Shown in pieces: positions 23,951 to 33,076 of a DNA stretch of 64,000 nt (positions are counted from its first letter, which is position 1; every line of letters starts with the position of its first letter). The notes beneath the pieces are model-generated. The model ran no database searches. It was not told where the DNA came from and saw only the letters and a list, made by a program, of their open reading frames with translations. The translations under genes were made by a program, and so were the position numbers. Source of the stretch: Desulforamulus ruminis DSM 2154 (lineage in GTDB: Bacteria; Bacillota; Desulfotomaculia; Desulfotomaculales; Desulfotomaculaceae); assembly GCF_000215085.1 (NCBI RefSeq), contig NC_015589.1, forward strand, positions 3,856,120-3,920,119, in the 5' to 3' direction.

Positions 23951-26146
23951 TTATGGCTGTTTCAACTTGGCCAGTGCATCCGCAAGGGCAGTGTTCATTA
24001 AACCGTCCTTTTCGTCCTTTTTTTGATTCTGGAGATATTGGGAGAGTTCCTTTTTGGAAAGGCTGCCGGTTTTCTCTTTCCCCCGCCGCTCATTAAAAGC
24101 AGTCAGTTTTTCCCGGTAACCACAGGGACAGACAAAGATTTGCCCTTCTCCTTCCCCATGCAGCTCCATGCGTTTATGGCAATTGGGGCATCGGGCGTTG
24201 GTTATTTTACTGAGGCCCTTTCGATAACCACACTCCCGGTCCTGACAGACCAGCATTTTCCCCTTCTTCCCATTAACCTCCAGCATCCGTTTGCCACATT
24301 GAGGACATTTATTACCGGTAAGATTATCATGCCGGAATTTATTTTCACTGTTTTTCACTTCATGCACTAAAAGTTTGGCATATTGCTTCATCTCGTCAAT
24401 AAAATGGTTTTTATTCAGAACCCCTTTGGCAATGGCCTCCAGCTTTTGTTCCCATTCCGCCGTTAAATCGGGAGCCTTTAAATCTCCGGGAACCAGCTCC
24501 AGAAGCTGCCTGCCCTTGGAAGTGATAAAAATATGCTTGCCCTTCTTTTCAATTAAAAAACTGTTAAAGAGCTTTTCAATAATATCCGCCCGGGTGGCTA
24601 CCGTTCCAAGACCGCCGGTCTTGCCAATGGTTTTTATTAATTCTTTATCCTGATTGGCCATGTATTTGGTGGGGTTTTCCATGGCCGAAAGGAGGCTTCC
24701 CTCATTAAATGGCTCCGGGGGCTTGGTCTCTCCCTTGGTTTGGGATATGGACGAGATCTTTAAACGATCGCCTTTGTTTATACCGGGTAATCTTTGTTCC
24801 GCAAGACCCTCCGGCTGGTCTTCGTCCTCAAATTGATTGTCGTAGACTTCCTTCCAGCCCTGGGCCAGCACCCTTTTCCCCTTGGCAATAAAAAGCTCCT
24901 GGCCAATTTTAGCCTTTAGGGTGGTTTGTTCGTATTCAAAGGGAGGGTACAAAACTGCCAGGAACCGCCTCACCACCAGGTCATAGATCTTTCTTTCCTT
25001 ATCATTTAAGGCACTGAGGCAGAGGGGCTGCTCCGTGGGAATAATGGCATGGTGGTCGGAAACCTTGCTGTTATCCACAAAGGATTTGCTGATCTGGATC
25101 GGATTTTTTAAAATTTTAAAGGCCATCTTAGTATAGGGGTTGTCCCGGCAGGCCTCAACCCGGTCTTTTAAGGTCTCCACCATATCCGTGGAGAGATACC
25201 GGGAGTCGGTTCTGGGATAGGTTAACACCTTATGATGCTCATACAGCCTTTGCATATGGGACAGGGTTTCCTTGGCCGAATAGCCAAAGAGCCGGTTGGC
25301 GTCCCTTTGCAGTTCTGTTAAATCATAGAGCTGGGGAGGAAAACTTTTTTTATGAGCCTTCTCTACCTCGATAATCTCGGCAGGCTTATTTTTTATGGCC
25401 AGCAGAATCTTATCGCAGTAATCCGCATCAAAGGTTTTGGTGTCTTTGCTGCGGCTGTCCTGCCAGGTTAATTTTAAACCATTGCTTACAGCGGTAATAC
25501 CGTAAAAATTTTTGGGTTTAAAATTCTTTATTTCCTCTTCCCTTTTGGCAATGATGGCCAGGGTGGGCGTTTGCACCCTGCCGCAGGAGAGCTGGGCATT
25601 ATGTTTGCAGGTTAAAGCCCGGGTGGCGTTGATGCCCACCAGCCAATCGGCCTCCGCCCGGGCCACGGCCGATGCGTAAAGGTGTTCATAGGCCTGCCCT
25701 TTTTTCAGGCTGCGGAAGCCGTCCCGAATGGCCTTATCCGTAACGGAAGAAATCCACAGACGCTTAATGGCTTTTTTCACCTGGGCCTTTTCAATAATCC
25801 ATCTAGCTACCAGTTCCCCTTCCCGGCCGGCATCGGTGGCAATCACAATCTCTGCAACGTCTTTTCTGTTCATTTGCGCCGTAACAGTATAAAATTGCCT
25901 GCTGCTCTGCTTAATAACAACCAGTTTCAAATAGGAAGGGAGGATGGGCAGATCCTCCAGCCTCCAGGAATGATATTTCTGATCATAAGCCTCCGGGTCC
26001 GCCAGGGTTACCAGGTGGCCCAAGGCCCAGGTAACAATATATTGATCTCCTTCAAAATAGCCATTGCCCTTTTTACCGCAGTTTAGCACCCTGGCTAAAT
26101 CCCTTGCCACCGAGGGCTTTTCAGCCAGCACCAATGTTTTATTCAT
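23951..26146 (-). CDS. topB: DNA topoisomerase III
   Basis: A 731-residue type IA topoisomerase. It has the Toprim domain (LVLAEKPSVARDLARVL; ATDAGREGELVARWI), the active-site TYPRTDSRYL with the nucleophilic Tyr near 310, and two C-terminal zinc-finger-like motifs (CPQCGKRM...CQDREC and CPNCHKRM...CPCG). Type III topoisomerases decatenate replication intermediates and hemicatenanes. Length is usual for Firmicute TopB. A terminator follows. Confidence 0.95.
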   Translation of the reverse strand: MNKTLVLAEKPSVARDLARVLNCGKKGNGYFEGDQYIVTWALGHLVTLADPEAYDQKYHSWRLEDLPILPSYLKLVVIKQSSRQFYTVTAQMNRKDVAEIVIATDAGREGELVARWIIEKAQVKKAIKRLWISSVTDKAIRDGFRSLKKGQAYEHLYASAVARAEADWLVGINATRALTCKHNAQLSCGRVQTPTLAIIAKREEEIKNFKPKNFYGITAVSNGLKLTWQDSRSKDTKTFDADYCDKILLAIKNKPAEIIEVEKAHKKSFPPQLYDLTELQRDANRLFGYSAKETLSHMQRLYEHHKVLTYPRTDSRYLSTDMVETLKDRVEACRDNPYTKMAFKILKNPIQISKSFVDNSKVSDHHAIIPTEQPLCLSALNDKERKIYDLVVRRFLAVLYPPFEYEQTTLKAKIGQELFIAKGKRVLAQGWKEVYDNQFEDEDQPEGLAEQRLPGINKGDRLKISSISQTKGETKPPEPFNEGSLLSAMENPTKYMANQDKELIKTIGKTGGLGTVATRADIIEKLFNSFLIEKKGKHIFITSKGRQLLELVPGDLKAPDLTAEWEQKLEAIAKGVLNKNHFIDEMKQYAKLLVHEVKNSENKFRHDNLTGNKCPQCGKRMLEVNGKKGKMLVCQDRECGYRKGLSKITNARCPNCHKRMELHGEGEGQIFVCPCGYREKLTAFNERRGKEKTGSLSKKELSQYLQNQKKDEKDGLMNTALADALAKLKQP

Positions 26147-26349
26147 CCATTAATAATCCCCTTAAGTCCCGCAGAAAAGCTTCTCCTCCGGGGCATTTTC
26201 ATTTACCTTACGAGAAAAATTTACCCTCATGAGTATTTCCATATATTATCACGATAAAGCCCGGTCAACAAGAGAAAGCACCGCTAAGCAAAGTAGCATT
26301 TTATTTTATTTTCCATAAAATGTTAATAAAAGCGAAAAAGGTGATTCTT

Positions 26350-27711
26350 TTGAATTACGAAGGTTTAACGGGCAGAGTCATAACACCCTGTGATCCCGAA
26401 TATGCACTGGCCAGGCAGGAGTGGAACAAGGCCATCGACACATTCCCCAGGGCCATTGTATACTGCCGTAACGCCCAAGACGTAGCCAACGCCATCTGTT
26501 GGTCAAGAAAACATTGCATCCCGCTGCGCGTCCGCTCCGGAGCCCATCATTATGAGGGCTATTCCAGCGGTACGGGCACCTTGGTCATTGACACCAGCTT
26601 AATGAACCATATAAAAGTAGATACCTGCCAAAATACCGTGACCGTTGAGGCGGGAACCCGCTTAAAGGACTTATACCAAACACTGTCTGCATGCGGCTAT
26701 GCCTTTGCAGGAGGAACCTGCCCCACGGTGGGTATCTCCGGACTGGTTTTAGGGGGGGGAATCGGGCTATCCACCCGTTATTTGGGGCTGACAGCAGATA
26801 ATTTAATTGAAGCAACCATGATTGACGCCAACGGAAACCAATTAACTGTCAATCAAAATTGCAACCGGGATTTATTTTGGGCTCTAAGGGGAGCTGGCGG
26901 AGGAAATTTTGGCGTGGTGGTATCTTATCAGTTTAAAATAGAAGCAGTAAAGAAAATTACACTGATCCAATTACGCTGGGAAAATAAACCGGCCAGATTG
27001 GCCTTTTTAGAGGTATGGCAGGAATGGTTAAAGGGTTTGGACAGAAGAATCAGCGGCTTTGGAGGAATTTATAAAAAGAGTGCCTATTTAAACTCGTTCT
27101 TTTATGGAACCCCGGCAGAAGCTAAGGAAATATTGGCGCCCTTCTTGAGCATCCCCGGCTTAACACTTCGTACCATTGAATGTGTCGATTTTATCGATGC
27201 GGTTAATATCATCGGAGCGCGTTATGAACGGTCGGCCTTTCAGTCCCCGGGCGGGTTTGTGTTCAGGGATTTTTCCCGGGAGGAGCTTGAGAAGTTCATT
27301 CAGATCATGGATCAGGCCCCTTCGGATACCACTTCACGCCTAGCCGTATATTCCCTGGGTGGAGCGGTGAGGGATATTCCGGAGACCGGTACGGCTTTCT
27401 TCTATCGGTCGGCAAACTATATCATGGCCGTTTCATCGGAGTGGCAAAATAAATCCGCCGCCCCGGCTCATCAGGCCTGGGTAGCCGAGGGTTTTAAATA
27501 TTTAAAAACTCTTACCTGCGGTTCCTATGTTAACTTCCCCTATAACCGGCTGAAGGATTACCAGGAAGCTTACTTTGGCGAATACGTAGAAATTTTGCAG
27601 TATATAAAAAGAAAATATGACCCCGAAAATATCTTCTGTTTCCCTCAGAGTATAAAACCTGCCGAGAGCGTCCGGAATGACTTAAAATCCTTTCCCTTTG
27701 AAGCAGAGTAG
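26350..27711 (+). CDS. Berberine-bridge-like FAD oxidoreductase
   Basis: A 453-residue flavoenzyme of the BBE/VAO class. RSGAHHYEGYSSG carries the His and GGTCPTVGISGLVLGGGIG the Cys that can attach FAD through two covalent bonds. The C-terminal BBE segment YFGEYVEILQYIKRKYDPENIFCFPQSI is intact. It resembles Bacillus YvdP/CotQ and YgaK, coat-associated oxidases. I chose the TTG start with AAAGGTGAT upstream (protein begins LNYEGLTGRV); an ATG ten codons earlier has no ribosome site. Product substrate is unknown, and a role in spore coat crosslinking is possible by analogy. Confidence 0.85.
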   Translation: MNYEGLTGRVITPCDPEYALARQEWNKAIDTFPRAIVYCRNAQDVANAICWSRKHCIPLRVRSGAHHYEGYSSGTGTLVIDTSLMNHIKVDTCQNTVTVEAGTRLKDLYQTLSACGYAFAGGTCPTVGISGLVLGGGIGLSTRYLGLTADNLIEATMIDANGNQLTVNQNCNRDLFWALRGAGGGNFGVVVSYQFKIEAVKKITLIQLRWENKPARLAFLEVWQEWLKGLDRRISGFGGIYKKSAYLNSFFYGTPAEAKEILAPFLSIPGLTLRTIECVDFIDAVNIIGARYERSAFQSPGGFVFRDFSREELEKFIQIMDQAPSDTTSRLAVYSLGGAVRDIPETGTAFFYRSANYIMAVSSEWQNKSAAPAHQAWVAEGFKYLKTLTCGSYVNFPYNRLKDYQEAYFGEYVEILQYIKRKYDPENIFCFPQSIKPAESVRNDLKSFPFEAE

Positions 27712-27723
27712 GCTTGCCGCTCT

Positions 27724-28653
27724 TTAGTAAATGGCAACCACCCGGATTTGCCGCCTTAGTTCATCCATGACAGCGCAATTTATTTTACCGGTTTCCGCCT
27801 CCATGGCATTGGCTATGCCGCAGGCACAGGCAAACCGCAGTGAGTCCTCCAGACTCATTTTGTTTGTAACGGCATGGGCAAAACCTGCAATCATGGCATC
27901 CCCGGAGCCCACCGGGTTGCGGCAGCTTATTTCAGGGACGGAGGCTTTATAGGCCCCCTGGGCGTTTAAGTAAATGGCTCCTTCCGCACCCAGAGAGACA
28001 ACCACGTTCTCCGCTCCGGCCTGATGAAGGGCCAGGGCCTGTTCCACCAGTTCCTTTTCCCCGGCGCATGCTTTACCGCATAAGTCCTCCAGCTCCGCTC
28101 GGTTGGGCTTGATCAAAAAGGGCCGGTGGGCAATGGCCTTTTTCAGCGCGGCTCCGCTGGTATCCAGAATAAACTTTATTTTCTTTTCATGGGCCTTGCG
28201 GATTAACAGGCAGTAATAATCCTCCGGCAGTCCCCGGGGCAAACTGCCGGAAGCACAGATTACCGTTGCGTCCTTTAATAAATGGACATACCGCTCCATA
28301 AACTCCGCCGCATATTTCTGCCCAATCTCCGGCCCGGCCTCTAATATTTCGGTTTGCACCGGACCCTCGGACAGGATGGCAATGCAGGTTCTGGTTTCCT
28401 GGTCGATCTGAACAAATCGGTTATCAATGTCCAGCTTCTTCAATTCACCGGCAATGAATTCCCCGCTGCCGCCCCCTAAAAATCCCGTGGCTTGGATCTC
28501 ATGGCCCAATATTTTCAGGACCCTGGAGACATTTAAGCCCTTGCCGCCGGCGGTTTTCTGATAATCGGCGCAGCGATGGGATTGATCCAGGGCAAAATAA
28601 TCCAGATTGTATCTTACATCCACTGCCGGATTTAAAGTAATGGTTGTAATCAA
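27724..28653 (-). CDS. PfkB kinase, 1-phosphofructokinase/tagatose-6-P type
   Basis: A 309-residue sugar kinase. It starts ITTITLNPAVDVRYNLD, has the PfkB signature GGKGLNVSRVL (36-46) and the C-terminal anion hole NPVGSGDAMIAGFAHA (Asp near 250), all as in FruK/LacC. It should phosphorylate fructose-1-P, tagatose-6-P or fructose-6-P to a bisphosphate. Its neighbour is a class II aldolase, so it plausibly makes the aldolase substrate. Last gene of the seven-gene sugar operon, 39 bp after the aldolase. The start is TTG with AGGAGG. Confidence 0.85.
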   Translation of the reverse strand: MITTITLNPAVDVRYNLDYFALDQSHRCADYQKTAGGKGLNVSRVLKILGHEIQATGFLGGGSGEFIAGELKKLDIDNRFVQIDQETRTCIAILSEGPVQTEILEAGPEIGQKYAAEFMERYVHLLKDATVICASGSLPRGLPEDYYCLLIRKAHEKKIKFILDTSGAALKKAIAHRPFLIKPNRAELEDLCGKACAGEKELVEQALALHQAGAENVVVSLGAEGAIYLNAQGAYKASVPEISCRNPVGSGDAMIAGFAHAVTNKMSLEDSLRFACACGIANAMEAETGKINCAVMDELRRQIRVVAIY

Positions 28654-28692
28654 GATGCCTTCCTCCTGCAGGACCGGCTGTCCCAGCCCGGC

Positions 28693-29547
28693 CTATTGCC
28701 AATTTTGACCTTCACTGGACAGCAGGCGGATTTTCTCCTTCACCTTTTCCTTCATGGCCTGACGTCCGGGCTCATTCATTTTACGCAGGTCATACTCACC
28801 AGGATGTTCCTGTAAAAAATTTTTTAAGGCTGCCAAATGAGCCAGCTTAATTTCCGTATCAAAATTCACTTTATTGATGCCCGCCTCCACCGCCTGGCGG
28901 ATCATTTCATCGGGCACCCCGGAGGAACCGTGAAGCACCAGGGGCATGGCGGTCCGTTCTTTAATCTCTTTTATTCTGTTAAAATCAATTCTCACTTCAC
29001 CCTTATAAATACCGTGGGCGGTTCCCACGGCGATGGCCAGGGCGTCGGTTCCGGTCCGCCGGGCAAATTCCACCGCCTGCTCCACATCGGTGTAGATATC
29101 CCCTTCGGGAGTGATATCGCCTTCTTTGCCGCCGATAAAGCCAAGTTCGGACTCCACCGCAACCTTTACCGGCCGGGCCACTTCAACTACCTTTTGCGTT
29201 AAAGCCACATTTTGCTCAAAGGGCTTCTTCGAGGCGTCGATCATCACCGAGGTCCAACCGTTCCTTATGCAATGAATCACTGTAGACCATTCTTTGCCGT
29301 GGTCCAGATGCAGCACCACCGGCACCCTGGCTGTTTCAGCCGCAAATTTGCCCAGGGCGTGCAAATAGCCCAGACCGGCATAAGCAATGCTCTTTTCGGT
29401 AATTTGAATGATTACCGGAGCATTCAGTTCCTCCGCCGCTGCGATAATGGCCTGCAGATTCTCCATATTGGTGAAATTAAAGGCGCCCACGGCGTAATGA
29501 TTTTGTTTGGCATGCTCTAAAAGATCCCGGCCGGATACTAAAGGCAT
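28693..29547 (-). CDS. Class II fructose/tagatose-bisphosphate aldolase
   Basis: A 284-residue zinc aldolase. The zinc ligands are present in HLDHG (about 80), VGTAHG (about 176) and LHGSSGVPD (about 204); ESELGFIGGKEGD is the family's conserved stretch. It cleaves a ketohexose bisphosphate to glyceraldehyde-3-phosphate and dihydroxyacetone phosphate. Tagatose versus fructose specificity cannot be read. The start is the ATG with GGGAGGGG; the open frame extends 58 codons further but overlaps the upstream kinase. Its first 10 bp overlap the end of the preceding kinase. Confidence 0.88.
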   Translation of the reverse strand: MPLVSGRDLLEHAKQNHYAVGAFNFTNMENLQAIIAAAEELNAPVIIQITEKSIAYAGLGYLHALGKFAAETARVPVVLHLDHGKEWSTVIHCIRNGWTSVMIDASKKPFEQNVALTQKVVEVARPVKVAVESELGFIGGKEGDITPEGDIYTDVEQAVEFARRTGTDALAIAVGTAHGIYKGEVRIDFNRIKEIKERTAMPLVLHGSSGVPDEMIRQAVEAGINKVNFDTEIKLAHLAALKNFLQEHPGEYDLRKMNEPGRQAMKEKVKEKIRLLSSEGQNWQ

Positions 29548-30494
29548 CTTGTTTCCCCTCCCTTGGAGCGCATAAACGCTTTCAGTTCCTCTAAGGTGGC
29601 CGTTCCTTCCATAGGGCCCTTTTGGGTAACGGCGTAGGCCCCGGCGGCATTGGCAAAGAGGACCGCTTCCTGGATGGATTTCCCTTGATTCAATAAAGAA
29701 ATCAGGGTTCCGGCAAAGCAATCCCCTGCCCCGGTAGGATCGACCTCTTCCACCTGGAAGGGAGCCGCATCAAAATAAGACTGTTGATCGTAAACCCGGC
29801 AGCCCCGTTTCCCCCGCTTAACCACCACATACCGCACATTTTGCTCTAAGATTTTGCGCACAGCCTGCTCCTCGTCCTCCAACCCGGTGATGAATCTCAG
29901 CTCCTCCTCCCCGGGAAGAAAAACATCGGTATTTTTTAATATAAAATCAATAAACTGTTTAAAATTTTCATCCTCCAGCAGTTCTTTGCGAATATTGGGA
30001 TCAAAGGCAATCCGGGCATTCTGGGCTTTGGCCAGGAACACCGCTTTTTTTATGGTGGCCATCATTTCTTCATTAAAGGCGGAACAGCCATTGATTTGAT
30101 AATATTTGCAACCTTGAAACATGGCTTCGGTAATATCCTGCCGGTTAATACAGGCGGCGGCGGAATCTTTGAGGGTGAAAATAAACTCCCGGTCGCCATT
30201 CTCTCGGTAGGTAACAAAAGCAATGCCGGTGGTTTTCTCCGCTACGGTCTGAATATACTGCACATCGACCCCATCCCGTTGCAGACGTTCAATATTTAAC
30301 CGGCCAAAACCATCGTTCCCCACCTTGGCAACGATGGCGCAGGAGCTGCCCGTCTTGGTTGCCTGATCGATAAAAATGGCCGGTGCGCCACTGGGAAAGG
30401 GCCCCAGAAATTCTCCCGTTTGGTCGAACCGCTGATTTAAATGTTTGGCCATCACTTCCACCAGGATTTCCCCAATAATGATAATCTCTGACAT
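29538..30494 (-). CDS. PfkB sugar kinase, fructokinase/ketohexokinase-like
   Basis: A 318-residue ribokinase-family kinase. The N-terminus IIIIGEILVEVMAKH and the substrate motif PFPSGAPAIFIDQ are followed by the C-terminal signature DPTGAGDCFAGTLISLLN (catalytic Asp near 257). It resembles fructokinases and 2-keto-3-deoxygluconate kinases. In the operon it would add the first phosphate to the imported free sugar. Its end overlaps the aldolase start by 10 bp. Confidence 0.85.
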   Translation of the reverse strand: MSEIIIIGEILVEVMAKHLNQRFDQTGEFLGPFPSGAPAIFIDQATKTGSSCAIVAKVGNDGFGRLNIERLQRDGVDVQYIQTVAEKTTGIAFVTYRENGDREFIFTLKDSAAACINRQDITEAMFQGCKYYQINGCSAFNEEMMATIKKAVFLAKAQNARIAFDPNIRKELLEDENFKQFIDFILKNTDVFLPGEEELRFITGLEDEEQAVRKILEQNVRYVVVKRGKRGCRVYDQQSYFDAAPFQVEEVDPTGAGDCFAGTLISLLNQGKSIQEAVLFANAAGAYAVTQKGPMEGTATLEELKAFMRSKGGETRCL

Positions 30495-30504
30495 AGGCTT
30501 TCTC

Positions 30505-31491
30505 CTAACTTTTTCTGCTCTTATTTTTTACGTCAATATAAACAGCGATTAGAATCACCAGACCTTTGACAATTAACTGATAAAAATAGGAAACATCCAT
30601 CAGGTTCATGCCGTTATTGATGACCCCGATAATAATGGCGCCAATTAAGGTGCCAAAGATTTTTCCACTGCCGCCGCTCAGGCTGGTTCCACCCAGTACC
30701 GCCGCGGCAATGGCGTCCAGCTCGTAGCCGCTGGCCGCATTGGGTTGGGCCGAATAAAGCCTGGAGGCAAAGATCAATCCGCTGATAGCGGCCATGGAAG
30801 CCGTAATAATATATACCCATATTTTCAGCCGGGCCACGTTAATACCGGCATAAAGGGCCGCTTCCTCATTGCCGCCGGTAATGTATACGCGACGTCCGAA
30901 CTTGGTTTTGGACAAAAGGATGTGGTTGAAAACAAAGAACACCAGCAAAATAATAATGGGAATCTGGATTCCCAGGAAGGAACCGTTGCCTAAAGCTAAA
31001 AAGGTTGGATTTTGAATGGATACAGGCACGCCATCGGTTAAGATATAGGCAATGCCCCTAAAGATTCCCATGGTGGCCACTGTGACGATAAAGGCCGGTA
31101 TGGAGGCTTTGGAAATCAGCACGCCGTTAAAGGCCCCTAAAACCACGCCTAAACCAACGACCATGAGCACCACCAGGATAAAGGGAACATTGCTCTGCAG
31201 CAGTAAGGCCGCCGCCGTTCCGGATAAAGCAATGGTCGAACTCACAGACAGATCAATGCCGCCAACAATTAAAGCAAAGGTCATGCCAAAGGCACAAATG
31301 GCAATGATGGAGATTTGCAGAACAATATTTAACAAATTCCCTACCTTAAAAAAATGCGGGGAGCTGAAGGAGAAAAGAACCACCAGGACGATCAACCCGG
31401 CGAGAATTCCCCCGTAGGTTTTCAGAAAATGAATGCCGGCTTCTTTCCAAGCGTTATTTTTCAGTTCCGTTGAATTTGATAAGTTTGTCAT
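30505..31491 (-). CDS. Sugar ABC transporter permease, RbsC family
   Basis: A 328-residue membrane protein with about ten helices and the family motifs VGGIDLSVSSTIALSGTAAA and DAIAAAVLGGTSLSGGSGKIFGTLIGA. It is the membrane channel of a high-affinity monosaccharide importer. Two base pairs separate it from the ATPase gene. Confidence 0.92.
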   Translation of the reverse strand: MTNLSNSTELKNNAWKEAGIHFLKTYGGILAGLIVLVVLFSFSSPHFFKVGNLLNIVLQISIIAICAFGMTFALIVGGIDLSVSSTIALSGTAAALLLQSNVPFILVVLMVVGLGVVLGAFNGVLISKASIPAFIVTVATMGIFRGIAYILTDGVPVSIQNPTFLALGNGSFLGIQIPIIILLVFFVFNHILLSKTKFGRRVYITGGNEEAALYAGINVARLKIWVYIITASMAAISGLIFASRLYSAQPNAASGYELDAIAAAVLGGTSLSGGSGKIFGTLIGAIIIGVINNGMNLMDVSYFYQLIVKGLVILIAVYIDVKNKSRKS

Positions 31492-31493
31492 CG

Positions 31494-32987
31494 TTATTTA
31501 CCTCCAGTGGCATACAGCATGACTTCATCCTGGGAAGTAGCAGAAGAAACAACTTCTCTAACCACTTTTTTATTGCGCATTACCAACATGCGGTCACTCA
31601 TGAACAGCACTTCGGAAAGTTCCGAGGAAATCATGATAATGCCAACCCCTGCTTGGGACAGTCTCCTCATGATGTTATAGACCTCGTGCTTTGCCCCCAC
31701 GTCAATTCCTCTGGTGGGTTCATCCAGAATCAGAATGTCTGGGTGCGTCTCCAGCCATTTGGCCAGGACGATCTTTTGCTGGTTGCCGCCACTTAGATGA
31801 TTCACCCGCTGCAGAATACTGGAGGTCTTGACATTTAATTCTTTCACCGCCCGGAGGGCCATGGCATTTTCTTTCTTATCGTTTAACAAACCACCCTTAA
31901 CCAGTTTATCAATTACCACCATGGATACATTTCTCTTCACCGTTTCTGAAACCACGAGACCCTGTTCCCGCCGATTCTCGGTGATAAAAGCCATTTTATG
32001 TTTAATGGCGTCCTCTGGCTTGGTGATTTTGGCGTCTTTCCCTTTTATCTTCAGGGTACCTTGTTCCGGCCTGGTTATTCCGAATAAAGCATTGGCCAGG
32101 TCCGAACGGCCTGCCCCTACCAGACCAAATATACCCAGTATTTCACCACTTTTTAAGGCAAAGCTTATATCTTCAAAAAGGCCCTTTTTGCTATAGCCTT
32201 TTACTTCCAACAAGGTTTCTTTACCGATTTCAGAATTCCGTTTGGGGTAAATGTCTTTTAACTCTCTGCCAACCATCATGCGAATCAGGCTGTTGATATC
32301 CGCCTCACTCCTGCTGACGGTTCCAATATAACTGCCGTCCCGTAATACCGTAATCTCATCGGATATTTTCAATAATTCATCCATGCGGTGGGAAATATAA
32401 ATAATGGCCACTCCGCTTTGCTTCAGCTTTTCAATAATGCGGAAGAGGATCTCGGCTTCCCGGCTGCTAAGGGCGGAAGTAGGCTCGTCCATAATCAGCA
32501 CCTCCGCTTTTACCGAGAGAGCTTTGGCAATTTCAACCATTTGTTTTTGAGAAATACTAAGGTCCTTGACCAGGGTTTTCGGAGAAACCTCCATTTCAAT
32601 CTGCTTCAGCAATTCCTTGGCTGCCAGGTTCATCTCTTTATCTTTAATAAAAAAGCCCTTGCTGGGTTCCCGGTTGGCAAAGATGTTCTCCGCAATGCTG
32701 AGGTTGGGGCAAAGGCTTAATTCCTGGTATATAATACTGATGCCGCGGCTCTGGGCATCCCTTGGATTCAGCAGCCGAATCTTTTCCCCTTTAAAAAGAA
32801 TCTCTCCTTCATCCGCCTGGTAAACACCGGACAATATTTTCATTAGTGTTGATTTACCGGCACCATTTTCACCTAACAAAGTATGAACCTGGCCCTTCTT
32901 TACTATGAGATTTACATGGGATAAAGCCGCCACACGGCCAAATACCTTTTTAATATTTTTCATCTCCAGTAAAATTTCGTCCGGCAT
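31494..32987 (-). CDS. Sugar ABC transporter ATPase, RbsA family
   Basis: A 497-residue protein made of two fused ABC domains. The first has Walker A GENGAGKST (about 36-44) and LSISQKQMVEIAKALS with Walker B VLIMDEPTSAL. The second has the degenerate GLVGAGRSD Walker A usual in this family, signature LSGGNQQK and Walker B ILILDEPTRGID. It energises uptake of a monosaccharide. Start ATG with AAGGGGGTG. Confidence 0.95.
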   Translation of the reverse strand: MPDEILLEMKNIKKVFGRVAALSHVNLIVKKGQVHTLLGENGAGKSTLMKILSGVYQADEGEILFKGEKIRLLNPRDAQSRGISIIYQELSLCPNLSIAENIFANREPSKGFFIKDKEMNLAAKELLKQIEMEVSPKTLVKDLSISQKQMVEIAKALSVKAEVLIMDEPTSALSSREAEILFRIIEKLKQSGVAIIYISHRMDELLKISDEITVLRDGSYIGTVSRSEADINSLIRMMVGRELKDIYPKRNSEIGKETLLEVKGYSKKGLFEDISFALKSGEILGIFGLVGAGRSDLANALFGITRPEQGTLKIKGKDAKITKPEDAIKHKMAFITENRREQGLVVSETVKRNVSMVVIDKLVKGGLLNDKKENAMALRAVKELNVKTSSILQRVNHLSGGNQQKIVLAKWLETHPDILILDEPTRGIDVGAKHEVYNIMRRLSQAGVGIIMISSELSEVLFMSDRMLVMRNKKVVREVVSSATSQDEVMLYATGGK

Positions 32988-33007
32988 GAATGCACCCCCT
33001 TAACGAT

Positions 33008-33038
33008 ATACCTTCCCGGCATTTTGCCGGGAAGGTAT
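33008..33038 (-). other. Intercistronic stem-loop between binding protein and ATPase genes
   Basis: ATACCTTCCCGGCA and its exact complement form a 14-bp stem with a TTT loop. No T-run follows. Such stem-loops protect the 3' end of binding-protein mRNA and give higher expression of the binding protein than of the ATPase. Confidence 0.8.
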
Positions 33039-33042
33039 CGAG

Positions 33043-33058
33043 TTTGAATCGTTTCAAA
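33043..33058. promoter_or_regulatory. LacI-type operator inside sugar operon
   Basis: TTTGAATCGTTTCAAA, a near-perfect palindrome, shares TTGAATCGTTT with the operators at the head of the operon. It lies 18 bp after the binding protein stop. Confidence 0.55.
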
Positions 33059-33076
33059 TCAACAGGTTAATGAAGG

